Positions 1 through 6,915 of a stretch of 14,132 bases of DNA are shown piece by piece. The stretch is from JAEUIX01 sp046156035 (GTDB lineage Bacteria > Planctomycetota > Phycisphaerae > Phycisphaerales > UBA1924). Location: contig JBJXEW010000047.1 of NCBI GenBank assembly GCA_046156035.1, forward strand, positions 1 through 14,132, given 5' to 3'. Position 1 is the first letter of the stretch. Every line of letters starts with the position of its first letter. Below the pieces are notes generated by a model, which searched no databases, had not been told where the DNA came from, and saw nothing but the letters and a program-made list of their open reading frames with translations. The position numbers and the translations under genes were made by a program.

Positions 1-126
1 GAGAACCGCCGCGTGGGCACCCGCTACGACAAGTTGGCGACCAGCTTCCTCGCCTTCGTCAACCTCGCCATCATCCGCCGATACCTCCGTCTCCTCGCCC
101 CGGATGATCCGTCAGACAGAACCTAG
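1..126 (+). CDS. IS5-type transposase, 3' end only
   Basis: The open frame enters from the left edge and ends with TAG at 124-126, giving 41 residues. The residues NRRVGTRYDKLA, followed by a hydrophobic stretch and IRRYLRLL, match the C-terminal end of IS5-family DDE transposases, where a conserved R-x-x-R-Y-x-K-L element follows the catalytic Glu helix. The enzyme would cut and join the ends of its own insertion sequence. The catalytic core and start lie outside the window, so I cannot tell whether the element is intact. I could not recognise a terminal inverted repeat after the stop. The family call rests on this short motif only. Confidence 0.7.
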   Translation, partial: ENRRVGTRYDKLATSFLAFVNLAIIRRYLRLLAPDDPSDRT

Positions 127-524
127 CGTCTAACTCGTCGGCTTGAGGTCGTACGGCAGCTTGCTCCGACCGTGCCACCCCATGCCGTGAACTGCTCGGG
201 TGAGGAGGAGGAAAGAACACGCGGGCAGGTCGCACAACCCACCTCCGCCGCTGCCCGTCTTGCCATAGGCTGGCCGTTCTCGGCCTGCCTTTGCGCCTAG
301 AGGGCGCAGCCCACTCAGGCATCGGCACTCCCATGCGCCACCACCTACTCGCTTTGCCGCGCTCACGCAGGAGCACGCTGGCACGGTAACTCCGACGCCG
401 CCGCGCGTCAACGGCCGCGGCGTGCACGGTGCCTGCACCGGCACCAACGGCATCAAGCCCCGCGCCAAGGCCCTTGAGCGGCCGCGCCGCGTGGATGCAC
501 GGTCGCGTACCCTTGCGGCACGTT
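127..524. other. Gene-free stretch between transposase and tRNA
   Basis: About 400 bases with no coding region I can support. Minus-strand open frames here are unlikely genes: one runs through the antisense of the tRNA, and neither shows a recognisable domain. The right end of the insertion sequence presumably lies in the first part, but I could not identify the terminal repeat without the left end. A TACCCT at 508-513 could be a -10 box for the tRNA, but no matching -35 was found. Confidence 0.5.
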
Positions 525-598
525 GCCCCGGTAGCTCAGTTGGATAGAGCGGCGGTTTCCTAAACCGCAGGCCGGCAGTTCGAACCTGCCCCGGGGCG
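525..598 (+). tRNA. tRNA-Arg (anticodon CCU)
   Basis: A full cloverleaf can be drawn by eye. The acceptor stem is GCCCCGG pairing with CCGGGGC. The D arm is GCTC/GAGC. The anticodon stem is GCGGT/ACCGC around loop TTCCTAA, with anticodon CCT at 559-561. A five-base variable region follows, then T arm GGCAG-TTCGAAC-CTGCC and discriminator G. Length is 74 bases, and the terminal CCA is not encoded. It reads the AGG codon, which is rare in GC-rich genomes. The insertion-sequence fragment lies about 400 bases upstream. Confidence 0.95.
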
Positions 599-607
599 TT
601 AGTGGGG

Positions 608-685
608 AAGGGATCGAGGGGTCGAGGGCTCAAGGGATCGAGGCACGGAGGGCGAGGGTCTGGCTCGCCGCTCGCGGCTCAGGGC
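608..685. repeat. Degenerate short-repeat spacer
   Basis: The 12-mer AAGGGATCGAGG occurs at 608-619 and again exactly at 632-643, a 24-base period, with a related GGTCGAGGG between them. Then comes a run of GGCTC words (around 662, 676 and 683) that continues into the last codons of the downstream msrBA frame. It looks like low-complexity intergenic sequence between tRNA-Arg and the converging methionine sulfoxide reductase gene. No function is visible. Confidence 0.5.
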
Positions 686-1792
686 TCACGGCTCCGGGAT
701 CGCGCAGTGCCCGCCGTTCTTCACGTGGTAGTCCTGGTGGTAGTCCTCCGCCTCGTAGAACGGGAACTTCGCTTCGGGACCGCTCACCAGCGTCACCACC
801 TTCTTGCCCTTGAAGCGCGGGTTGCTCTGCTGACCATCCACAAACGCCTTGGCCGCCGCGGCCTGCTCCGCCGTGTCCGCAAAGATGTGCGAGCGGTAGT
901 TGTCGCCCACATCCGGGCCCTGGCGGTTCAACTGCGTGGGGTCGTGGATCTTGAAGAAGAACTCCAGCAGTTTCGCGTAACTCACGCGGGCGGGGTCAAA
1001 CTCCACCTTCACCACCTCCGCGTGCCCGGTGGTGTGCGAGCAGATGTCCTCGTAGGTCGGGTTCTTGGTCTTCCCGCCCATGTAGCCGCTCACGGCCTCC
1101 ACCACGCCCGGCAGTTGCTGGAAGCGGTCTTCCACGCCCCAGAAGCACCCGCCCGCGAAGTACGCCGTCTGCATCTTCACCGGCAAACTCGCGGCACCAA
1201 ACGCCTGCCCCTTCTCGACAAACGCCAGCGACGCCGAGTTCACGCAAAACCGCAGGCCCGTCGGCGTCTGAGGGGCATCATCAAACACGTGCCCCAGGTG
1301 CCCGTGGCAGCGGGCGCACAGAATCTCGGTGCGCGTCATGCCGTGGGCCGTGTCGCGCTCCACATCCACGTGGTCGGCATCCACGGCCTTGAAGAAACTC
1401 GGCCAGCCGCTGCCCGAATCAAACTTGCCCGTGCTGGCAAACAAGGGCAGGTCGCACAGCCGGCAGATGTACGTGCCTTCCTTCTTGTTGTCCGTCAGGT
1501 TGCCGCAGAAGGCCGGCTCGGTGCCCTTCTTGAGGATCACCTTCGCTTCATCGGGCGTCAACTTCCTGGCCAGTTCGTCGATGCGCGCCTGCGTGAGCGG
1601 TGTGATGTCGTACCCCGAAGTTGAGTACGCGGCCTTGGACGGATCACGAACGGCGGCAGCGGCTTTCATGGCGGCTTCATCCTTGGGCTTCGCCGATCCT
1701 GAACCCGAAGGCCCGTTCAGCATGGCGTAGGCGATCGCACCGGTGGCGAGCAGCACGGCGAGGAACAACGCGATGGTGAGGACGAGTTTCAT
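686..1792 (-). CDS. msrBA: Membrane-anchored MsrB-MsrA fusion (methionine sulfoxide reductase)
   Basis: A bifunctional enzyme of 368 residues that reduces both epimers of methionine sulfoxide in proteins. Residues 3-24 form a hydrophobic signal or anchor segment, so it probably acts outside the cytoplasm. The MsrB domain (about 62-200) has zinc cysteines C110/C113 and C159/C162 and the catalytic Cys in RFCVNSASL (C183). C96 is a candidate resolving cysteine. The MsrA domain (about 206-365) starts at YFAGGCFWG with catalytic C216, and C363 near the end may recycle it. The order B then A differs from the more familiar MsrA-MsrB fusions. AGAGGGACCTATG gives a plausible ribosome binding site at this start. 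The gene converges on tRNA-Arg. An electron donor such as a thioredoxin-like partner is not in the window. Confidence 0.93.
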   Translation of the reverse strand: MKLVLTIALFLAVLLATGAIAYAMLNGPSGSGSAKPKDEAAMKAAAAVRDPSKAAYSTSGYDITPLTQARIDELARKLTPDEAKVILKKGTEPAFCGNLTDNKKEGTYICRLCDLPLFASTGKFDSGSGWPSFFKAVDADHVDVERDTAHGMTRTEILCARCHGHLGHVFDDAPQTPTGLRFCVNSASLAFVEKGQAFGAASLPVKMQTAYFAGGCFWGVEDRFQQLPGVVEAVSGYMGGKTKNPTYEDICSHTTGHAEVVKVEFDPARVSYAKLLEFFFKIHDPTQLNRQGPDVGDNYRSHIFADTAEQAAAAKAFVDGQQSNPRFKGKKVVTLVSGPEAKFPFYEAEDYHQDYHVKNGGHCAIPEP

Positions 1793-1999
1793 AGGTCCCT
1801 CTTGTACGCCCCGCGCGGCTGTCAGGATCGTTGGCGGCCACCGTCAGCCGGGCTTGCCCCCGCACAAAGCGGCCCCCAGCCCCCATCTGCGCAGAACGGG
1901 CCCGGCGTGCGCAAACCCCCAGCGCCACAGCGCCTTCGATGCCGCCGGAATCCCGCTGGTTACGCCCGTCAACGCGAACGGGTTACGAGGGCCGGACGC

Positions 2000-2563
2000 T
2001 TAGCGGGGGTAGAACTTGAAACCCTGGCCGCCGATGCTGGCATCGAGCATGGCGCCCGTCTCGCCGGTGATGAACACCGCAACGCCGTTGCGGTAGTCGT
2101 TCGAGGCCGATGCGCCGGACTTGGCGATCACCGCCGATGCGGACGCGTCAAACTCCACACCACCGGACTGGAACCGGGAGATGTCCGCCGGCTCCTTCAG
2201 GAAGATCAGTTCCTTGAAGCCCTGCCCGCCGACCGCGGCACCAGCCTTCACCGAACTCATGCTCGCGTAGCCCAGCACATTGCCGGCCTTGTTGTACATC
2301 ACACCGTCGCCACCGGCCACGGTGATGATGAACCCGCCCTTGCCCACCGAGGGGAACACGACGTACCCAGCCGCGCTGTCAAAGAAGCGCTTCAGCCCGG
2401 GGTCTGCCGCCAGGAACGCGGCCTTGGCCTGCTCGGCCTTCTGCTCCCGCGTGAGAGTGGTGGGCGTCGAGGTTGTGTTGCTGCTGTTGCAGGCCATGGG
2501 GCCGGCCAGCGACATCAGGCCCAGTGCGGCGGCGAGAGCGGACGTGGTGAGGCGCGTGGTCAT
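2000..2563 (-). CDS. SYLF/YSC84-domain lipid-binding protein, exported
   Basis: 187 residues. The N-terminus (MTTRLTTSALAAALGLMSLA) is a signal peptide followed by GPMAC, so C25 may be a lipidated cysteine, although this lipobox is not canonical. A Thr-rich linker and a short helix precede the SYLF (YSC84, DUF500-like) domain, about residues 45-187. The tell-tale features are FDSAAGYVVFPSVGKGG, a Gly-rich hydrophobic middle, and GVAVFITGETGAMLDASIGG. In eukaryotes this fold binds phosphoinositides; its bacterial role is not settled, so envelope lipid binding is inference. I chose the ATG at 2563 because AAGGAA lies about eight bases upstream. A longer frame to 2626 has no such support and would run over the likely promoter. 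Confidence 0.85.
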   Translation of the reverse strand: MTTRLTTSALAAALGLMSLAGPMACNSSNTTSTPTTLTREQKAEQAKAAFLAADPGLKRFFDSAAGYVVFPSVGKGGFIITVAGGDGVMYNKAGNVLGYASMSSVKAGAAVGGQGFKELIFLKEPADISRFQSGGVEFDASASAVIAKSGASASNDYRNGVAVFITGETGAMLDASIGGQGFKFYPR

Positions 2564-2611
2564 GGTCAGATTCCTTCGTATGAGAGGGCGTGAGAGGCAC
2601 TCGTGAACCGC

Positions 2612-2617
2612 AGTGTA
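2612..2617 (-). promoter_or_regulatory. Candidate -10 box for the SYLF gene
   Basis: On the minus strand TACACT lies 49 bases upstream of the ATG at 2563. This would give a leader of roughly 40 bases that includes the AAGGAA ribosome binding site. No good -35 box was found at 16-18 bases. The same hexamer occurs just upstream of rsmA (6905-6910). The call rests on one hexamer only. Confidence 0.35.
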
Positions 2618-2650
2618 GACAACCATCGCCGCTCGCTGACGATGTGCACG

Positions 2651-3340
2651 CTACTCATGCACATCGGGCCGGTCGATCACACGCACGGAGCGGATGACCA
2701 CAGGGTCCAGCGGCACATCGTTCATGCTGCCGTCATCCACCTTGATCTCCGGGCGCGGGCCGGTCTTGCCCGTCCGGATCGCCTCCACCGCCTCCCACCC
2801 GTGGATCACGCGCCCGAACACGGCATACCCCGCGTTGCCCGTTTTCTCTCTCGCCGTGTCCAGCCGCGCGTTGTCGGCCACGTTGATGTAGAACTCGCGC
2901 GTGGCCGAATCCGGCTCGCTCTCGCGGGCCATGGCGATGGTGCCGCGCGCGTTCTTCAGGCCGTTCTGCCACTCGTTCTTGATCGTTGCGTCCGGCCTTC
3001 CCGCCGCGGCATCGGCCTTGGCACGCTCCTTCAGGTCGGGTGTCCACCCGCCCCCTTGGATCACGAACGTCGGAATCACACGATGAAACACCGTGCCGTC
3101 GTAGTGGCCCGCACGCGCGTGGGCCATGAAGTTCTCGACGCTGATCGGCGCCCGCACAGGGTCAAGTTCGAGGGTGATGTCGCCCGCGGATGTGGACATC
3201 TCCACGAACACCGGCTTGGTCATGTCCAGCGTCGCGGCCGCGCGATCGCCGCCCGATGCGCAGCCCGCCGCGAGACAACCCGCCACGGCCAGAAGGAGGG
3301 ATGCGGCCAGACAACATGCGACCTGATACGCGGTGCTCAT
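2651..3340 (-). CDS. Exported cyclophilin-type peptidyl-prolyl isomerase
   Basis: 229 residues from the ATG at 3340. It speeds cis-trans isomerisation of X-Pro bonds, here probably in the periplasm. The N-terminus is a signal peptide with lipobox VAGC (C22); a second Cys sits at 27. The cyclophilin domain runs from about residue 44 to 224. It shows FHRVIPTFVIQGGG with catalytic R87, then ARGTIAMAR, REFYINVADN and GYAVFGRVIHGWE. An upstream ATG at 3352 is also possible: the GAGG just before it is too close for that start and rather far (13 bases) from 3340, so the start is uncertain. The hydrolase gene lies immediately upstream in the same direction with a gap of about 50 bases, so the two may share a transcript. 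Confidence 0.9.
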   Translation of the reverse strand: MSTAYQVACCLAASLLLAVAGCLAAGCASGGDRAAATLDMTKPVFVEMSTSAGDITLELDPVRAPISVENFMAHARAGHYDGTVFHRVIPTFVIQGGGWTPDLKERAKADAAAGRPDATIKNEWQNGLKNARGTIAMARESEPDSATREFYINVADNARLDTAREKTGNAGYAVFGRVIHGWEAVEAIRTGKTGPRPEIKVDDGSMNDVPLDPVVIRSVRVIDRPDVHE

Positions 3341-3391
3341 GTCGCCGAGCATACCTCGCGAGCGCGGCCCGTGCGTCCGCCGCGTGGCGCT

Positions 3392-4288
3392 TCACGGACC
3401 GGGCACCACGCCCGCCCGCTCAAGAAACCCGATGACCCACCCCTCATACTCGCCGAAGTCGCTGGGAAAATCCAGGTGGTCGGCCGGCTGCTCAAAGTAC
3501 TCCGCGGCGGGCACAAGTTCGCGCAGATGCCGCCCGTGCCAGACCGGCACGATGGTGTCGCGGTCGCCGTGCATGATGAGCAGCGGCACGCTGAGCGTGG
3601 GCAGAACGCGATCCGTGCGGAAGGGGCTGCTCACGATGAACCCCGGCACGCCATAGCCGTTGGCAAACGACGTGATCGACGTGAACGTGGATTGCAACAC
3701 GAGCGCACGCGGCTTGCGCAGCGCGGCCAACTGCACCGCCACGGCCCCGCCCAGCGAGCGCCCGAAGAACGCCACGCGGGCCGGGTCGATCTCCTCGCGC
3801 GCGATCGCGAGGTCATAGAACCGCGTCAGGTCGTCGGAGATCGCGGCCTGCGAGGGCGAGCCCGCCGCGCGGCCGTAGCCGCGGTACTCGGGCAGCAGTA
3901 CCGCCATCCGATGCCGGAGGTAGACCTGCACCTCGTCCAGATGGACCGCTTGGTCAACCGTTTCGGCGTTGCCGTGGCACCAGACCACCAGCGGAAAGCG
4001 CTGCCCCGGCTCGCGTCGCGGGGGCACCAGCAGAATCGCCGGCACAAGCAAGCCCCCCTCCGTCGTGATCGCCAGTTGGGTCGCCCCAGGCACCGGGTCG
4101 GTGGCGTGGGGCGGGATGACATGACGAGGGAAGACCAACGTACCCTGCGCCAGCCACAGGCCCCCGCACCAGCACCCGTACACAGCACCCACAAGCACGC
4201 CCAGCCGCGCCAGTTGGCGGCGCCACGCGAGACTGCCCCTTCGAGGTGCCGGGGAACTGGCGGTGATGGGGCTCGCGGGCGTGGCCAT
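3392..4288 (-). CDS. Membrane-anchored alpha/beta hydrolase (BEM46/ABHD17-like)
   Basis: 298 residues. A basic N-terminus and a hydrophobic segment at about 28-48 suggest a signal anchor with the enzyme outside the membrane. The alpha/beta hydrolase core shows the oxyanion region WCHGNAE (about 103-109), YRGYGR (135-140), the nucleophile elbow GRSLGG with S178, HGDRDTIVP carrying the acid (likely D244) and ADHLDF with H271. The arrangement resembles the BEM46/ABHD17 serine hydrolases; the substrate cannot be told from sequence. No Shine-Dalgarno sequence is seen before the ATG. The perfect inverted repeat at 4303-4337 ends 14 bases upstream of the start codon. Its neighbour downstream is the cyclophilin gene. 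Confidence 0.88.
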   Translation of the reverse strand: MATPASPITASSPAPRRGSLAWRRQLARLGVLVGAVYGCWCGGLWLAQGTLVFPRHVIPPHATDPVPGATQLAITTEGGLLVPAILLVPPRREPGQRFPLVVWCHGNAETVDQAVHLDEVQVYLRHRMAVLLPEYRGYGRAAGSPSQAAISDDLTRFYDLAIAREEIDPARVAFFGRSLGGAVAVQLAALRKPRALVLQSTFTSITSFANGYGVPGFIVSSPFRTDRVLPTLSVPLLIMHGDRDTIVPVWHGRHLRELVPAAEYFEQPADHLDFPSDFGEYEGWVIGFLERAGVVPGP

Positions 4289-4302
4289 GGGTTGCGTGCC
4301 GT

Positions 4303-4337
4303 ATCCTATCAGAATCCAATCTCGATTCTGATAGGAT
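4303..4337. repeat. Perfect 14-bp inverted repeat, AT-rich
   Basis: The left arm ATCCTATCAGAATC (4303-4316) and right arm GATTCTGATAGGAT (4324-4337) are exact reverse complements around a 7-base loop. The element sits between the divergent hydrolase and fasciclin genes and is much richer in A/T than its surroundings. It could be an operator for a dimeric regulator or a leader hairpin in the hydrolase mRNA. A terminator is less likely, because the stem is AT-rich and the T run on the plus strand is broken by a G. Confidence 0.8.
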
Positions 4338-4342
4338 TTTGT

Positions 4343-4371
4343 TTGGTAAAGGTCCGGGAAACTTGGCTCAA
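4343..4371 (-). promoter_or_regulatory. Candidate promoter for the hydrolase gene
   Basis: Read on the minus strand, TTGAGC (4371-4366) and TACCAA (4348-4343) are separated by exactly 17 bases. Transcription would begin near the right arm of the 4303-4337 inverted repeat, so the repeat would lie at the start of the leader. The -10 match is only fair. Confidence 0.35.
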
Positions 4372-4389
4372 GGGCGAATCCGCTATAGA
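4363..4389 (+). promoter_or_regulatory. Candidate promoter for the fasciclin gene
   Basis: TTGGCT (4363-4368) and TATAGA (4384-4389) are spaced by 15 bases, a little short. The -10 is good and stands out in GC-rich sequence. It would give a leader of about 100 bases before the GTG start at 4495. The -35 box overlaps the one proposed for the divergent hydrolase gene, so the two promoters may compete. An ECF-type promoter for the downstream sigma factor cannot be excluded. Confidence 0.4.
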
Positions 4390-4494
4390 CTGCGGTCCGA
4401 AGTCCGACCCGAACACGGTCCGTCTCCGCAGCGTGCGGGGCTGGGCGCGTGAAGTGCCGGGGTGCAGACCGCGACCCCGCTAGGAGTTTTTTCC

Positions 4495-5097
4495 GTGACC
4501 AAACAGATTCTCGCGTGTATGGCCGTGTTTGCTCTCGCTGGCAGTGTGATCGCCCTGGAGCCCGAAAAGAAGGCCGAGCCCGCCAAGACCGAGCCCGTGA
4601 AGGCTGAGAAGAAGGCCGAGGGCAAGACCATCGCCGAGACCGCGATGGGCACCGGCATGCACAACACCCTCGTCGCGGCCCTGAAGGCGGCCGGCTGGGT
4701 CGAGCCCCTCAAGGGCAACGGTCCGTTCACCGTCTTCGCACCCACCGACGAGGCCTTCGCCAAACTGCCCAAGGCCACGCTCGACAGCCTCATGGAGCCG
4801 CAGAACAAGGAGAAACTCGCCAACATCCTGAAGTTCCACGTGATCCAGGGCAAGGCCGTCAAGGCTGAGACGGTCGTCACCATGACCGAGTCCGTGCCCA
4901 CCCTCCAGGGTCAGACCTTCAAGATCATGGCCAAGGACGGCAAGGTCACCATCGGCAACGACGTGGCCATGGCCAACGTCATCAAGACCGACGTCATCTG
5001 CTCCAACGGCGTCATCCACGTGATCGACACCGTCCTCATGCCGGCCAGCGACGGCGGCAAGACCGAGGGCAAGAAGGACGAGAAGAAGCCCAAGTAA
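4495..5097 (+). CDS. Secreted fasciclin (FAS1) domain protein
   Basis: 200 residues from a GTG start, chosen because TAGGAG lies eight bases upstream and the frame then begins with a signal peptide (residues 1-20, MTKQILAC through SVIA). An earlier in-frame ATG at 4462 has no such support. A Lys/Glu/Pro-rich linker (21-44) leads to a single FAS1 domain (about 46-183). It has the H1-like block FTVFAPTDEAFAKLP, then ILKFHVIQGK, and the H2-like block NGVIHVIDTVLMP. The tail is Lys/Glu/Gly-rich. FAS1 proteins act in adhesion or at the cell surface. It lies directly upstream of an ECF sigma factor and an RskA-type anti-sigma factor, the same company kept by the mycobacterial fasciclin proteins MPT70/MPT83, so it may be a target of that sigma factor (inference). 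Confidence 0.92.
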   Translation: MTKQILACMAVFALAGSVIALEPEKKAEPAKTEPVKAEKKAEGKTIAETAMGTGMHNTLVAALKAAGWVEPLKGNGPFTVFAPTDEAFAKLPKATLDSLMEPQNKEKLANILKFHVIQGKAVKAETVVTMTESVPTLQGQTFKIMAKDGKVTIGNDVAMANVIKTDVICSNGVIHVIDTVLMPASDGGKTEGKKDEKKPK

Positions 5098-5209
5098 TCC
5101 AACCGCTGCTTTCACGCCGACCGCGCCGGTTGCGCCAGCGCCTGATGGATGATCGTGGCTCGCCATAACATTGACCGATCGGCAGCGAGTCCCTCGCCCG
5201 CCGGTCTCG

Positions 5210-5818
5210 ATGACGCGAGAACTGATCCTCCACAAAGTGGCCCAGGGCGACCCCGCGGCGGTCCGTGAACTGCTCGACCGATACGGCGGGCTGGTCTACT
5301 CACTTGCCCGCCGATTCATCCTCGATCCGTCGGAGATCGAGGACGCTGTACAGGAAGTCTTCTCGCAACTCTGGCAGAACGCCGGCCGCTTTGACCCGCG
5401 CTTGGGTGCCGAAGAAACGTTCGTCTCGACCATCACCCGGCGCAGGCTGATCGACCGCCGCAGGCGCATCCGCCGACGCACACGCGACCAGGTGGATGCC
5501 GACGTGGGCCTTCAGCCCGCGCCGGACATGGAGGCCGCATCCGATCTGCGTGATGAGGCCGCTCGCGCCGCCGAACTGCTCGCCACGCTCCGCCCCGAAC
5601 AGCAGACCTGCCTGCGCCTTTCCATCTACCGCGGCCTCAGCCACGAAGAAATTGCCCGGATTACCGGACTGCCACTCGGCACGGTCAAGACCCACGTCCG
5701 CCGCGGCCTCATCTCGCTGAGAGACCTGATGATCCAGGGGCCGGGGCAGGCCGACGGTGAATCCCCGGAGCCGCAGACGCGAAGACGGACACGGGGCACC
5801 AGTGAGACCAAGGCCTGA
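5210..5818 (+). CDS. ECF-type RNA polymerase sigma factor (SigK-like context)
   Basis: 202 residues from the ATG at 5210. Region 2 covers about 22-85, with LDRYGGLVYSLARRF, then EIEDAVQEVFSQLW for core and -10 contacts, and FVSTITRRRLIDRRRR. Region 4 covers about 122-175 and contains LSHEEIARITGLPLGTVKTHV, a helix-turn-helix for the -35 element. The Arg-rich linker (77-92) and tail (191-195) are notable. A TTG at 5171 would add 13 residues; neither start has a clear Shine-Dalgarno sequence, and the ATG fits the usual ECF N-terminus better. There is only one cysteine (C134), so an internal disulfide switch is not possible. The anti-sigma gene follows after 62 bases, so its activity is probably held at the membrane. 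Confidence 0.93.
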   Translation: MTRELILHKVAQGDPAAVRELLDRYGGLVYSLARRFILDPSEIEDAVQEVFSQLWQNAGRFDPRLGAEETFVSTITRRRLIDRRRRIRRRTRDQVDADVGLQPAPDMEAASDLRDEAARAAELLATLRPEQQTCLRLSIYRGLSHEEIARITGLPLGTVKTHVRRGLISLRDLMIQGPGQADGESPEPQTRRRTRGTSETKA

Positions 5819-5880
5819 GGGCACCCCCCGGCGGCCCTGTGAACCCGACCAGTTGAACACCCCCGGCAGTTGATGACCCA

Positions 5881-6888
5881 GTGAGTTCTTCCGACTTCCA
5901 ACCCGATGGCCCGGACCTCCGGCACGCCCGCTTCGATGAGTTACTCATCGAACGCGCCGTGGCTGGACTCTCGCCCGCCGACCAGACGGAACTGGACCTG
6001 CTGGCGTCCAGCCTCGGGCGCTCCGACGACGATGCGTTCGACCACGCCGCCGCCGCCCTTGACCTCGCCTTTGCCGCGCAGCAGCCCCAGCCCGTCATGC
6101 CGGCCGAACTCCACGAGCGGCTGCTGCTCAAAGGGCAGGCCTGGGCACGCGCGCAGCGTGAGGCCGCCGGCACGGGCACATCGAGCGACACCTTCGAGCG
6201 ATCCATTCCCGGCATCCTCCGCCTCGTCGAGCCCAAGCACGGCGACGGCCACGAGTTCGGGCGCGTGCGCGTCATGCGGCGGGTCTGGCGCAGCGCTCCC
6301 GTCTGGGGCGGCTGGCTTGCCGCGGCGGCGTGCCTGCTGGTCGCCGTGAACCTCTGGTCCGCTCAGCGCCAGCCTTCGCAGTCGTTCACGGCCCGCCGGG
6401 ACGTGCAGCAGATGGACTCGTCGCTGGCGAGTCTGGTGGCACGTTCGCCGGTCGCCCTCATGGATCGGTTCCTGAACTCGGCCCGCGACTTTGTGTCGGT
6501 GCCTGTGGCCGGGACCAGGCCCGAGCAGAACACCGATGTCGAGGCCGAAGTGATCTGGAGCCCCTCGCAGCAGACCGGCTTCCTGAAGGTGTCGGGCCTG
6601 CCCGCCAACGACACGGCCCGCACGCGCTACCAGATCTGGGTTGTTGACGGCTCACGCACCGACCCGCAGCCCGTCGACGCGGGCCTCTTTGATATCCCGC
6701 TCTCCGGCGGCAAGTATGTGGTGCCCATCAACGCACGTCTGCCGGTCGGACACCCGACGGCCTTCGCCGTCACCGTCGAATCGCCCGTCGGCACGGTTGT
6801 CTCCAAGCCCGAAAGGGTGATCCTGGTTGGCGAGATGCTCGTCGGCCCGCCCGTGCAGGCCATGCCCGCGCCCGACCTCTCCCAGTAA
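5881..6888 (+). CDS. Membrane anti-sigma factor with RskA C-terminal domain
   Basis: 335 residues from a GTG start. The cytoplasmic N-terminal part (1-138) begins with a helical stretch resembling anti-sigma domains (FDELLIERAVAGLSPADQTELD), but the zinc-binding H-x3-C-x2-C motif is absent. A transmembrane helix follows at about 141-159 (WGGWLAAAACLLVAVNLW). The rest is the extracytoplasmic RskA domain, with GFLKVSGLP, YQIWVVDGSR, GLFDIPLSGGKYVVP and FAVTVESPVGTV. It should bind the sigma factor encoded just upstream and release it on an envelope signal, classically by regulated proteolysis. No protease of that kind is in the window. No strong ribosome binding site is seen; translation may depend on the upstream gene. 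rsmA begins 27 bases downstream. Confidence 0.88.
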   Translation: MSSSDFQPDGPDLRHARFDELLIERAVAGLSPADQTELDLLASSLGRSDDDAFDHAAAALDLAFAAQQPQPVMPAELHERLLLKGQAWARAQREAAGTGTSSDTFERSIPGILRLVEPKHGDGHEFGRVRVMRRVWRSAPVWGGWLAAAACLLVAVNLWSAQRQPSQSFTARRDVQQMDSSLASLVARSPVALMDRFLNSARDFVSVPVAGTRPEQNTDVEAEVIWSPSQQTGFLKVSGLPANDTARTRYQIWVVDGSRTDPQPVDAGLFDIPLSGGKYVVPINARLPVGHPTAFAVTVESPVGTVVSKPERVILVGEMLVGPPVQAMPAPDLSQ

Positions 6889-6904
6889 GCCGCGCCCGCC
6901 TCGG

Positions 6905-6910
6905 TACACT
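6905..6910 (+). promoter_or_regulatory. Candidate -10 box just before rsmA
   Basis: TACACT ends five bases before the GTG start codon of rsmA. If used, transcription would begin at or next to the GTG, giving a leaderless mRNA. This would fit the absence of a Shine-Dalgarno sequence there. No clear -35 box is visible 17 bases upstream, so this is a weak call. Confidence 0.3.
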
Positions 6911-6915
6911 CGTGC

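Noticed and set aside
130..633. Long minus-strand open frame left of msrBA
   Set aside because: It runs antisense through the whole tRNA-Arg and shows no recognisable domain; the tRNA is certain, so the frame is a GC-rich artefact.
602..1624. 340-residue plus-strand open frame
   Set aside because: It is the antisense of msrBA, rich in Arg, His and Leu as expected from a shadow frame, with no domain.
1793..1999. Possible small gene or RNA between msrBA and the SYLF gene
   Set aside because: Short open frames here have no ribosome binding site or recognisable motif and no convincing hairpin was found.
4303..4340. Inverted repeat as a rho-independent terminator
   Set aside because: The stem is AT-rich, the T run is short and broken, and the element lies between divergent starts, where no transcript should end.
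2603..4483. 626-residue plus-strand open frame
   Set aside because: It covers the cyclophilin and hydrolase genes on the opposite strand, which have clear family motifs; its own composition is shadow-like.
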